Part shown: piece after piece, positions 26,052-33,547 of the stretch | Layout of the letters: each line of letters begins with the position of its first letter | Numbering within the stretch: the stretch's first letter is position 1 | From: Hallerella sp963597395 | Lineage (GTDB): Bacteria > Fibrobacterota > Fibrobacteria > Fibrobacterales > Fibrobacteraceae | DNA: 37,720 bases | Assembly: GCA_963597395.1 (NCBI GenBank) | Contig: CAVBPX010000023.1 | Location: forward strand, 1-37,720 | Direction of reading: 5' to 3' | Notes under the pieces: generated by a model | What the model was told of the DNA's origin: nothing | The model's database searches: none | What the model saw: the letters and a program-made list of their open reading frames with translations, nothing else | Program-made: the position numbers and the translations under genes

Positions 26052-26829
26052 TGCTTGAAAGTTCGCGGAAAAGGCGAAGAAGTTCTTCGGGGGAAAGCTC
26101 TTCGGCGCGCGTGTTCGGCGAAAATCCCAGGGCGTCGAGCGCGCCGAAAATCCGGGCCTTTTCAAAGCGTTTCGACAGGGCGTTTGTGATGACCTTGCGC
26201 TTTTGGGAAAATGCGTCCTGTACAAAGTCGAAGAATTCCGCGGGGGCGTCGAGCGGATCCGTTCGCGGCGTGAGAAGGACCGTTGCGCTGTTGACGTTCG
26301 GCCGCGGCGTAAAATGTTCGGGGCCGATCTTTCGGAGAAGCTTCCCCGTCGCATGGGCGCGGATCCAGACCGAGAGACTGCCGTAGCTTTTGGTGTGCGG
26401 TTCCGCGCAAAAACGCTCGGCGACTTCCTGCTGGACCATGCACATAAAGCCGTGCGTCTTTTTGAGAAGGGGCATTACCTTGGCGACGATTCCCGTCGAG
26501 ATGTTGTAGGGGAGGTTTCCGACGAGCCACGGCTTCGAATTTTTTTCGATCCATTCGTCAATCGGAAATTTCAGAATGTCCTGGTTTACGACCCGGAAGT
26601 TCTTTTCGAGGGCAAAGCGCTCCTGTAAAAAGGCGACGCATTCCTCATCGACTTCGACCGCCGTGACGGGATATCCGCGCGAAAGGAGCGGCGCAGTGAG
26701 CGCTCCGTGGCCCGGTCCGATTTCGAGGATGGAATCCCCGGGCGCAAGCGGAACGTCCTGTGCAAGGAGGCTTGCGGTTTCCGCATCCAGAAAGTTCTGT
26801 CCAAAGCGACGGCGACGATCTCTGTCCAT
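26044..26829 (-). CDS. rsmA: 16S rRNA dimethyladenosine transferase
   Basis: 261 aa from the ATG at 26829, the family start (RRRRFGQNFL). The SAM-binding motif is ILEIGPGHGALTAPLL and the catalytic motif IV is NLPYNIS. The C-terminal helical domain ends normally. KsgA/RsmA dimethylates two adenines near the 3' end of 16S rRNA and checks 30S assembly. No SD precedes the ATG. A TACCTT box (26837-26842) lies 7 nt upstream, a leaderless-type layout. The upstream in-frame extension to 26889 is rejected as noncoding. Confidence 0.92.
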   Translation of the reverse strand: MDRDRRRRFGQNFLDAETASLLAQDVPLAPGDSILEIGPGHGALTAPLLSRGYPVTAVEVDEECVAFLQERFALEKNFRVVNQDILKFPIDEWIEKNSKPWLVGNLPYNISTGIVAKVMPLLKKTHGFMCMVQQEVAERFCAEPHTKSYGSLSVWIRAHATGKLLRKIGPEHFTPRPNVNSATVLLTPRTDPLDAPAEFFDFVQDAFSQKRKVITNALSKRFEKARIFGALDALGFSPNTRAEELSPEELLRLFRELSSIT

Positions 26830-26836
26830 GGGCGTA

Positions 26837-26842
26837 AAGGTA
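26837..26842 (-). promoter_or_regulatory. -10-like TACCTT element 7 nt before rsmA
   Basis: Minus-strand TACCTT followed by 7 nt and ATG. It matches the TAnnTT pattern seen at the same distance before other SD-less genes here. Confidence 0.4.
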
Positions 26843-26907
26843 GCTTTTGAAAAACAAAAAGGCGAAGATTCGCGAGGAACCTTCGCCAAAATTTCAAGAG
26901 GAATGGT

Positions 26908-28956
26908 TTATCTTAAGCGGAGCGGAACGGTCGTACGATTGCCGTTCTGCTTCAAAACCAGGAAGCCCGGGCCGCGGTAGTTCGTTTCGAGAAGGACGGT
27001 GTTAGTTCCGACGCTTGCGTTGAAGGTCTTGGTCGAGACTATCTGCCCCATGGAATTGACGAGGGAGAGCGAAGCGCGCCCGGAAGTGCTTGCAACGAAC
27101 GAGGCGTTTACCGTTCCCGGCAGGACGTTTACGGACATCTTGCCGAAAGCCCTTGCCGCGGTCCGCTTGATGGCGGTTGTCGAAGCGACCAGTTCTCCGC
27201 TGGCGATTCCTTCCGTTTCGGGAAGCTTCTTGTTGAAGTTTTCAAGGACGACTTCGGAACCGTCCGCCTTGTAAAGGACAATGTTGTCCATTTCGATTGT
27301 GCCGGAAACCTGCGTTCCATAGACGTTAAGGCCAATCGCCATCACGCTGCTCTTGTCCGCCAGGTTAAGACCGTTTGCATCCAGCGAAACCTTGTAGGTC
27401 TTCCATGCCGAAGAAATATCCGATTCTTCAAAGTTGTAATCTGCCCACTTCCAGTTTGAACCGCTCATCGAAAAGAGGGAAAGGGACGTCCAGGCGTACG
27501 GATTATCGCATGCGGAAGTTGTGCCCGTGCAGGGCCCTTCCGACGATACGTTGACCTTTGCCTGGAAGGAAATTGCGACGTAATCGCTCCAGTTTGCACC
27601 GTTGAGGTTGATGCGCATCGTTCCCGTTTCCGAAGAATCCGACTGGGCGGAAGTGTAGGTGAGTTTTAGCATCTTGTCGCTCGTGTCAAGGCTTGCGGTC
27701 ACGAACTGGTCGATGGAATTTCCGGCAAGGGTATCCAGGCCGTAGGCTTTGCGCATCGCGTTCAGAACTTCGTAATCGACGATGTCGCCGACATTTCCGC
27801 CGAACTTCGCCGTCTGGCGGCGGATGATGGTCATGTTTCCGTTGCCCTCGTCACCGGTATCCCAGATGACCGGGACGATTCCGCGGCTCTTGGCGGCGGA
27901 CATCACATAGCCGTACCACGCGGCGCGCCCTTCGAGATGCAGACGCAGGTTTTCGCCGGTAATTTCTTCGAGGCGCTTGATGGCTCCCATTTCGCCGATG
28001 ACGACCGGAATGCCTTGCGAAGTAAATGCGGTCTTGAGCTTGTCGAACTGGGCGTCGATATGGGCTTTGGAACCGAGCGATGCCGTTGTCGAACCCATGT
28101 TGTGCTTTGTGTCCGTCGTGGAATTCATCCCGTCAAAATAGTAGAAGCAATATCCCCAATCCGCATCCGCAGTCATCAGGGAATACTGATACGGATAGAA
28201 GTGGGCTTCCGCCATGGTGTAGCCCGTCCCGGCCGGATCCGTCGGGTAGTTGTTCATGAGAAGCTCGTACTTGTCGATTTCGGTGCGCGGCATCTGGACG
28301 ATGACCGTACGGGTCGCGTTGTTTCCGCCCGTTGCGCGGACTCCCGAAAGGCACGCTTCGTGATACTTCTGGAGAACCTTGGCGCGGGTGTCGTCAAAAG
28401 CCCACTGGCCGTTGTCGGCTCCGCCGTTCCACGGATCGTTTACGCCCGGTTCGTTTGCGCTCGCAAAAATCAGGTGTTCGTCGTAAGCGGCAAACTTTGT
28501 CGCGATTTGCGTCCAGTAGCTTTTTTGAATCTCGGCGATGGAATCGGCATTGATGGTAATATCTCCCTTTTGGTCGTAGCCAGCTCCGTCAAAGACGTGG
28601 TCTTCGAGCCAGCCGTTGTCCCAGTGGGCGTTCAGGATGGCGTACATGCCTTCGTTCACGACCATGTCAACGACCGTCTTGACCGAATCGAGCCAGCCCG
28701 AATTGATGACTCCGTTTGCCGCGTGGCTGTCCCAGGCGCAAGGGATGCGGACCGTCGAAAATCCGGCATTCTTGATGGCCTTGATGTATTCGGCCGTGGG
28801 GAATGTGTTGCCCCATGCGGTCGGGCCGTCCGGGACTTCCATCGTGTTTCCGATGTTGTAGCCGAACCCCATGTTTTGGTAAACTTCCGTTGCCGTGGGA
28901 AGTGCAAACGCCGCGGAAAAAGAGGCGGCGAGCGTCAGGGGAATCCATAATTTCAT
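26908..28956 (-). CDS. Secreted GH5 endoglucanase with C-terminal carbohydrate-binding and sorting-like domains
   Basis: 682 aa from the ATG at 28956 (SD GCGAGG; the ATG at 28971 is too far upstream). Signal peptide to about Ala18. The GH5 catalytic domain spans about residues 22-410, with GYNIGNTMEVP, acid/base Glu169 in ASANEPG, His252 in AEAHFYPY and nucleophile Glu322 in VVIGEMGA. This is typical of the GH5_4/GH5_2-like endo-beta-glucanases that cut cellulose or mixed-linkage glucans. Residues about 418-580 form a beta-sandwich of CBM type (TMRINLNGANWSDYVAISFQ, then GTIEMDNIVLYK). The last 65 residues (NSMGQIVSTK, then GPGFLVLKQNG and a basic RLR end) resemble type IX secretion C-terminal signals. 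It is the sole gene of its transcript. Confidence 0.88.
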   Translation of the reverse strand: MKLWIPLTLAASFSAAFALPTATEVYQNMGFGYNIGNTMEVPDGPTAWGNTFPTAEYIKAIKNAGFSTVRIPCAWDSHAANGVINSGWLDSVKTVVDMVVNEGMYAILNAHWDNGWLEDHVFDGAGYDQKGDITINADSIAEIQKSYWTQIATKFAAYDEHLIFASANEPGVNDPWNGGADNGQWAFDDTRAKVLQKYHEACLSGVRATGGNNATRTVIVQMPRTEIDKYELLMNNYPTDPAGTGYTMAEAHFYPYQYSLMTADADWGYCFYYFDGMNSTTDTKHNMGSTTASLGSKAHIDAQFDKLKTAFTSQGIPVVIGEMGAIKRLEEITGENLRLHLEGRAAWYGYVMSAAKSRGIVPVIWDTGDEGNGNMTIIRRQTAKFGGNVGDIVDYEVLNAMRKAYGLDTLAGNSIDQFVTASLDTSDKMLKLTYTSAQSDSSETGTMRINLNGANWSDYVAISFQAKVNVSSEGPCTGTTSACDNPYAWTSLSLFSMSGSNWKWADYNFEESDISSAWKTYKVSLDANGLNLADKSSVMAIGLNVYGTQVSGTIEMDNIVLYKADGSEVVLENFNKKLPETEGIASGELVASTTAIKRTAARAFGKMSVNVLPGTVNASFVASTSGRASLSLVNSMGQIVSTKTFNASVGTNTVLLETNYRGPGFLVLKQNGNRTTVPLRLR

Positions 28957-29063
28957 GCAGGAACCTCGCAAATAAAGTGATACGCCCTAAATTTAAGCTT
29001 TTTGGCAGAAACAAGGACTTTTGTAAAGATTTGTTAATTGCAAAACTTTTTGCATTGGGAGTG

Positions 29064-30068
29064 TCAATCTTCGATTTTCCGCCATTTGAGCGTTTTCCCG
29101 GCAAAAAGCGGGACTGCTCCGTCCACGTTTTCGGGAACCGTCCAGGGATTTTCGGCGAATGCGCAGCGCTTTTGGGTGCGCGGAAGACCGTAGAAATCCG
29201 CTCCGAAACCCGCGATGAAATTCGGGAGCTTTTCTATTTGACCGTTCCGTTCGAAAATTTCGATGAGAAGCGGGAGGGCGACCGGTGCGGAATAGACGCC
29301 AGCAGCCCCGCAAGGACCTTCCTTTTTGCCTTTTTCGTGCGGGGCGGAATCCGAACCGAAGAAAAACTTCGGATTTCCGCTAAAGGCCGCTTCGCGGAGG
29401 GCCGCCCGGTCTTCGGGACGCTTGGGAAGGGGTTTGCAGAAGTGGTGCGGCGAAAGGCTTCCGCCGACGATGTCGTCGAGCGTGTGGAGCAGATGGTGCA
29501 CGGTGATGGTCGCCGCGACGTTTTGCGGAAGCCGGAGGACCGCTTTGACTGCCGCCCTTGTGGAAAGGTGCTCGAATACAATCTTCAGGTTCGGAAATTC
29601 CCTTGCGAGCGTTTCGACGCGACTGATAAATTCCTTTTCGCGGTCGAGGCAAAAGGCTCCGGGTTCTTCGCCGTGGACGCAAAGGACAAGCCCGAGCCTT
29701 TCCATTTCGCGGATGACGGGGAAAACCTTTTCGAATTCCGAGACGCCGTCCTCGCTGTTCGTGGTGACGCCCGCGGGGTAATACTTTCCGGCAACGGCGC
29801 CGGCGAGTTTCATTTGTTGCAAATCGCGTGGCGTGTAGTTCGCGTTGAGCTTGAACGTCATCAGGGTTTCGAGGCCCGGAGCCGCATCCCGAATATCCTT
29901 TTGATAGTCTTTGATAGCCTGTGCGCTCGAAATGGGCGGGACGGTATTCGGCATGACGAGAATCCGGCCAAAATCCCGGGCGACCGTCCGGGTGTAATTT
30001 TTCATGGCGTCGCCCTGTCTCAAGTGGACGTGGAAATCGTCGGGCATTGGAAGTTCTAGCGTTTTCAT
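29064..30068 (-). CDS. pyrC: Dihydroorotase (class II)
   Basis: 334 aa from the ATG at 30068. The metal-binding FHVHLRQ is at residues 12-18, the region with the carboxylated Lys is AGKYYPAGVTTNS, HLSTRAA gives a further His, and GSDSAPHEKGKKE supplies the late Asp. The length and order match the E. coli-type PyrC, which closes carbamoyl aspartate to dihydroorotate in pyrimidine synthesis. No SD. A TACTTT box (30076-30081) lies 7 nt before the ATG. An upstream open stretch to 30215 overlaps the divergent MFS gene and is rejected. Downstream lies the GH5 gene on the same strand, 107 nt away, with its own SD. Confidence 0.92.
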   Translation of the reverse strand: MKTLELPMPDDFHVHLRQGDAMKNYTRTVARDFGRILVMPNTVPPISSAQAIKDYQKDIRDAAPGLETLMTFKLNANYTPRDLQQMKLAGAVAGKYYPAGVTTNSEDGVSEFEKVFPVIREMERLGLVLCVHGEEPGAFCLDREKEFISRVETLAREFPNLKIVFEHLSTRAAVKAVLRLPQNVAATITVHHLLHTLDDIVGGSLSPHHFCKPLPKRPEDRAALREAAFSGNPKFFFGSDSAPHEKGKKEGPCGAAGVYSAPVALPLLIEIFERNGQIEKLPNFIAGFGADFYGLPRTQKRCAFAENPWTVPENVDGAVPLFAGKTLKWRKIED

Positions 30069-30075
30069 CGGGTTC

Positions 30076-30081
30076 AAAGTA
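30076..30081 (-). promoter_or_regulatory. -10-like TACTTT element 7 nt before pyrC
   Basis: Minus-strand TACTTTG then CCG-containing spacer and ATG at 30068. No SD. The pattern resembles the TAnnTTTG -7 box known from Bacteroidota, which belong to the same FCB group. Confidence 0.4.
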
Positions 30082-30123
30082 GAAAAATTTGTGCGCCGTC
30101 GATAAATTTTTAAATTGCCGCCC

Positions 30124-31302
30124 GTGGAAAAAATCAAAACGACATTTTCGGTTCTTTTCGTCGTCAGCTTTTGCCATTTTTTGACCGATACCATCCAGTC
30201 GATGCTCCCGGCCATCTATCCGTTGCTCAAGTCCGAGTTTCGCCTGAGCTTTGCACAAATCGGGATGATTACGCTCGTGGTGCAAATTACGTCGTCGGTC
30301 GTGCAGCCCCTCATCGGCGTCTATGCGGACAAGCATCATCATTCCTGGCAACTTTCCGTCGGCATGCTCTTTACGCTTGCGGGAATCGCGCTCCTTTCGA
30401 ATGCGAACGGATACGGCGTAATCCTTGTGGCGGTTTCCCTTTTTGGCTGCGGGTCGGCGATTTTCCATCCGCAGGGTTCCCAGGTGGCGCAGCTCGCTTC
30501 CGGCGGGCGCAAGGGGCTTGCGCAGGGAGTTTTTCAGGTGGGCGGAACGGCCGGATTTTCGTTCGGGCCTCTCCTTGCCGGGCTTATCGTCTTGCCGTAT
30601 GGGCTTTTTGCCATCCGCTGGTTCGGCGTCCTTGCCGTGGTTTGCGCAGGGCTTCTTTTTTACGTCGGAAAATGGCACGTCCGTGAACTCGGACGGGCTT
30701 CCCAAAAGGTTCGGGAACGCTGGACGCTTGCCGAGCGGTATAGCCGTCGGAAAATCTATTTCTTTGTCGGAATCCTCTTTGTTTTGATGTTTTCCAAGAA
30801 CTTTTATTCGTCGAGCATGACGAACTATTTTACGTTCTTTCTTATTGACAAGTTCGGGGTTTCGGTGCGGACTGCGCAAATTTGTCTTTTCGTCTTTCTC
30901 GCGTCGCAGGCCGTCGGAACGATTGTCGGCGGGCTGATTGGCGACAGGTTCGGCCGAAAGATCGTCATTTGGTTTTCGATTCTCGGCGCGGCGCCTTTTA
31001 CAATGTTTCTCCCGTACTTGCACGGATTCGCGGCGACCGTCCTGCTTTCGGTTGTCATCGGGCTCATCATCTCGTCCGCGTTCTCCGCAATCCTCGTTTT
31101 TGCGACCGACCTGATGCCAAATCACACGGGAATCGTCGCCGGACTTTTTTACGGGCTTTCTTTCGGCATCGCGGGCATCGGGAGCAGCTTTTTCGGATGG
31201 CTTGCCGACCGGACGAGCGTGGGTTTTGTGTTTCAGGTGAGTACGCTTCTTCCGTTCATCGGAATCGTTGCCGCATTCCTTCCCAAAATGAAGCGGGCGT
31301 AG
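30124..31302 (+). CDS. MFS transporter, fosmidomycin resistance (Fsr) type
   Basis: 392 aa from a GTG at 30124 (an in-frame TTG at 30115 would add three residues). Twelve membrane segments. The N-terminal signature FCHFLTDTIQSMLPAIYPLL is characteristic of the Fsr group, and the MFS loop motif appears as GGLIGDRFGRK in the second half. Fsr proteins export fosmidomycin and probably other small metabolites. The physiological substrate is not known. A TAAATT hexamer (30111-30116) lies exactly 7 nt before the GTG, which supports that start and a leaderless mRNA. The stop is 1 nt from the stop of the convergent lipoprotein gene. Confidence 0.85.
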   Translation: MEKIKTTFSVLFVVSFCHFLTDTIQSMLPAIYPLLKSEFRLSFAQIGMITLVVQITSSVVQPLIGVYADKHHHSWQLSVGMLFTLAGIALLSNANGYGVILVAVSLFGCGSAIFHPQGSQVAQLASGGRKGLAQGVFQVGGTAGFSFGPLLAGLIVLPYGLFAIRWFGVLAVVCAGLLFYVGKWHVRELGRASQKVRERWTLAERYSRRKIYFFVGILFVLMFSKNFYSSSMTNYFTFFLIDKFGVSVRTAQICLFVFLASQAVGTIVGGLIGDRFGRKIVIWFSILGAAPFTMFLPYLHGFAATVLLSVVIGLIISSAFSAILVFATDLMPNHTGIVAGLFYGLSFGIAGIGSSFFGWLADRTSVGFVFQVSTLLPFIGIVAAFLPKMKRA

Positions 31303-31303
31303 G

Positions 31304-32533
31304 TCAGCGGACGGCGGACCGTTGTAGCGCGTAAAAGAGCCTCATCCAGTTCTCGGATTCTTCTCCGGAGAGGAAAATTGCCTCGTCGAGCGTTCCGATA
31401 AAAGGCTCGTCCGAGCTTCCGAAAACGGGGCTGAAGATGTCCGAAAATTCGCCGGGCTGTTCAAAACCTCCGCCTTGAACCTTTTGGCCGTCGGCATAGA
31501 CGAAAATGCTGTCGCTCCGGAGCGTAAACGCATAGTTGTGCCACGAGCCGTCGAGAATCGCGGACCTGCCGAAAAGCGCGTTGTAGGAGCCGTCCTTGGT
31601 GTCGATTCGAATGTTGACGCTTCCCGTCGCCCCGCGTCTTTGGATGACGAATCCGCCCGCGTCGCTTTTCGCGCTGAGAATCCTCGCGTAGGGGAAGGCC
31701 TGGCTTGCGGAATCTCCCCGAATCCAGAACGAAACGCCCGTTGAGCGGGCCTCGACAAAGGGCTCAAAATCCGCCACGAGGAAAATTGGACTTGCCGTAT
31801 CGAGCGAAAGCGCGCCACTTCCAAAATGTTCGGAACGCCTTCCGAGCGAAAGCGCTATTTCGTTTGACGCTTGGCAGTTTTCGACGAGGTCGAAATCGAG
31901 CGTTCCCGCGCTTGAAAATTCCGCTTGCGGGATGATGCCCCAGTAGAGGGAATCTTCGCCCGAAACCTGCCCGTGGCTGTCGAGCCTAATCAGGTTTCCG
32001 TTCGGGTCGAGAAGGCAAGGATTTTGGACGCTTGACGGGACGGGGAAAAGCGCCGGGATTTCCGCAAACGTTTCGGATGCGGTTGCAAGATCCTCGAATC
32101 CTTCCGGAAGGCTTAGCGAAACGGTTCCCTTGAATTCCGAATCGAGCGTCGGGTCAAAGAAAATTTCGTTCTCTTCGCTTGTCCAGTTGACGGAAACTTT
32201 TCGAACTTCTCCGCCCGCCGACCGGACCTCGGCCGTGTCGTAAGTTCCCACCGGAACGCTGTCGAGCGAGAGAATGCCCGAGGCGACGGCGAGCGAGTCC
32301 GCGTATTTTCCGTAAACGTATTCGGTCACGAAAATCGTGTCTCCCGATGAATCGCTTTCCGTCTGCCGAACGAAAACCGTATCGCCTTCTTTGAGCTCCA
32401 GCGCCGCGGTTGAGATGAAGACGCGTGCGCACTCCTTGTTTCCCGTATTGGTCTCGATGATTGTCCCGGCAGTTCGCGCCGAGTCTCCGCACGAGATGCA
32501 GAATGCCGCAAAAAGGAAAAGCAAACGCTTCAT
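31304..32533 (-). CDS. LamG-like secreted lipoprotein paired with a TIGR02147 regulator
   Basis: 409 aa. Lipobox CISC places the lipid cysteine at residue 15, followed by Gly-Asp. The N-terminal half (about 20-230) holds beta-rich repeats with Thr/Ser/Glu-rich loops (DTVFVRQTESDSSGDTIFV). The C-terminal part (about 245-400) looks like a LamG/concanavalin-type jelly roll: GVSFWIRGDS, DGSWHNYAFTLRSDSIFVYADG and IGTLDEAIFLSG. Such domains bind glycans or surface ligands. It begins 1 nt after the regulator stop with a strong SD (AAGGAGG) inside the regulator's last codons, so the two are one operon. An outer-membrane surface sensor or adhesin is plausible but unproven. Confidence 0.8.
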   Translation of the reverse strand: MKRLLFLFAAFCISCGDSARTAGTIIETNTGNKECARVFISTAALELKEGDTVFVRQTESDSSGDTIFVTEYVYGKYADSLAVASGILSLDSVPVGTYDTAEVRSAGGEVRKVSVNWTSEENEIFFDPTLDSEFKGTVSLSLPEGFEDLATASETFAEIPALFPVPSSVQNPCLLDPNGNLIRLDSHGQVSGEDSLYWGIIPQAEFSSAGTLDFDLVENCQASNEIALSLGRRSEHFGSGALSLDTASPIFLVADFEPFVEARSTGVSFWIRGDSASQAFPYARILSAKSDAGGFVIQRRGATGSVNIRIDTKDGSYNALFGRSAILDGSWHNYAFTLRSDSIFVYADGQKVQGGGFEQPGEFSDIFSPVFGSSDEPFIGTLDEAIFLSGEESENWMRLFYALQRSAVR

Positions 32534-32534
32534 G

Positions 32535-33377
32535 CTAGGCCTCCTTCCTTTCGTCCTTCAAATGGCTAAAAACATGCAGATTGATGTGCTCGACTTCCGT
32601 GGGCGGGAGCGTGTCGTCGTGAACGATTTTTCGGATGCGGTCCTTGAAACGTTCCACTTCGCGGGAAATCCGTTTGCGGCCCTTCTCGGAAACCCCGACG
32701 GAAAAGGTCGTCATGTCGCGGGATTCCCTGCCTTCGGATTCAAGCGCCGCTTTGGAAAGTTCCAGACATTGTTTTTGGTATTGCAGCACCATGCCGCTTT
32801 TGCAGCGGTTGACGGTTCTGAAACCGTCGCGCGTGGGCTTCCAAAATCCCTTTTCGTTTTTTTGGACGAGCGACATTTTTTGGAGTGTCTGCAGGGCGCT
32901 CTCGAGCTTTTTTTGCGGAACGGGCGGAAAAATGCGCTTTTCGAGGGCGGATAGTTCGTCTCCGACGTCGATGATGCCCAACAGGTTGAAGAGTACGACG
33001 TTATACCAGTTCAAAAAAAGTTCGTAGCTTGTGGGGTCGGCGATGACTTGCGGGTTCGGGCTTAAGGACATCATCTCCTGAAGGGCCTTTTCACGGGCCT
33101 CCTCGACCTTTGCCTGGTCAAAGCGGATCATCGCGTCGAAATATCTGGATTCCTTTGCGGAAAGCCCCAGTACTTTTTGAAAGCGGCGCTCCATTTCGGC
33201 GGTGACGGCTTTCCCGTGGACGACATCGTTAAAATAGCTGCGCGTGTTCGGAAGCCCGAGTTCGCCGCAAAATGCCGTCCGGGTAAACTTGGGCTCGGCC
33301 TCTTGGCGCCTTTCCTGGTAGTCCGAGAGGAACTTTCGGAAGTCGGCGTAATCAAAGATGTTTGCGTATTCGCTCAT
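32535..33377 (-). CDS. TIGR02147 family protein (putative transcriptional regulator)
   Basis: 280 aa from the ATG at 33377 (an ATG two codons upstream sits too close to the -10). The N-terminus IFDYADFRKFLSDYQERR and the following TAFCGELGLPNTRSYFNDVV look like the helix-turn-helix-bearing start of TIGR02147/DUF4423 proteins. A helical body continues to about residue 200 (ALEKRIFPPVPQKKLESAL), and RKIVHDDTLPPTEVEHINLHVF closes it. The family is poorly characterised and, to my knowledge, concentrated in Fibrobacter. A regulatory role is inferred from the N-terminal helices and from the 12-bp repeats in the divergent promoter region. TATATT at 33384-33389 lies 6 nt before the ATG with no SD. 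Confidence 0.8.
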   Translation of the reverse strand: MSEYANIFDYADFRKFLSDYQERRQEAEPKFTRTAFCGELGLPNTRSYFNDVVHGKAVTAEMERRFQKVLGLSAKESRYFDAMIRFDQAKVEEAREKALQEMMSLSPNPQVIADPTSYELFLNWYNVVLFNLLGIIDVGDELSALEKRIFPPVPQKKLESALQTLQKMSLVQKNEKGFWKPTRDGFRTVNRCKSGMVLQYQKQCLELSKAALESEGRESRDMTTFSVGVSEKGRKRISREVERFKDRIRKIVHDDTLPPTEVEHINLHVFSHLKDERKEA

Positions 33378-33383
33378 GCCCAT

Positions 33384-33389
33384 AATATA
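33384..33389 (-). promoter_or_regulatory. -10 element (TATATT) of the TIGR02147 gene
   Basis: Minus-strand TATATTATGGGC runs straight into the ATG at 33377. The region 17 bp further upstream (33407-33412) reaches the 12-bp repeat at 33410, so a repeat-binding protein would touch the -35 position. Confidence 0.55.
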
Positions 33390-33409
33390 CTTAAAGTCGG
33401 CGAAAATTG

Positions 33410-33433
33410 TAGAACATTTTATAGCACGGAACG
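33410..33433 (+). repeat. 12-bp repeat pair, regulator-proximal
   Basis: TAGAACATTTTA (33410-33421) followed by a diverged unit TAGCACGGAACG (33422-33433). The first unit is identical to the one at 33501-33512. It overlaps the likely -35 region of the TIGR02147 gene. Confidence 0.65.
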
Positions 33434-33488
33434 GAAATTTTCAAAAAATGCGGCTTGAATGGGGAAAATTTGAAAAATTTAAATCACA

Positions 33489-33536
33489 TAGAACATTTTG
33501 TAGAACATTTTATAGTATATTTTGTAGCACATCAAA
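33489..33536 (+). repeat. Four tandem 12-bp repeats upstream of the PL11 lyase
   Basis: Four units in register: TAGAACATTTTG, TAGAACATTTTA, TAGTATATTTTG and TAGCACATCAAA (33489-33536). The third unit contains the presumed -10 TATATT (33516-33521) of the lyase gene and the first covers its -35 position, which has no TTGACA. Direct repeats of one helical turn plus about 1.5 bp are compatible with cooperative binding of a regulator. Confidence 0.75.
33516..33521 (+). promoter_or_regulatory. -10 element (TATATT) of the PL11 lyase gene
   Basis: TATATTTTG inside the third 12-bp repeat, 26 nt before the ATG. It leaves a leader of about 20 nt with a strong SD (AAGGAGA). With no -35 consensus, activation by a factor bound to the repeats is a reasonable reading. 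Confidence 0.5.
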
Positions 33537-33547
33537 AAGGAGACCCT

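Noticed and set aside
33410..33536. CRISPR-like array
   Set aside because: Units are 12 bp, directly adjacent and without spacers, and they coincide with promoter elements. No cas genes are present.
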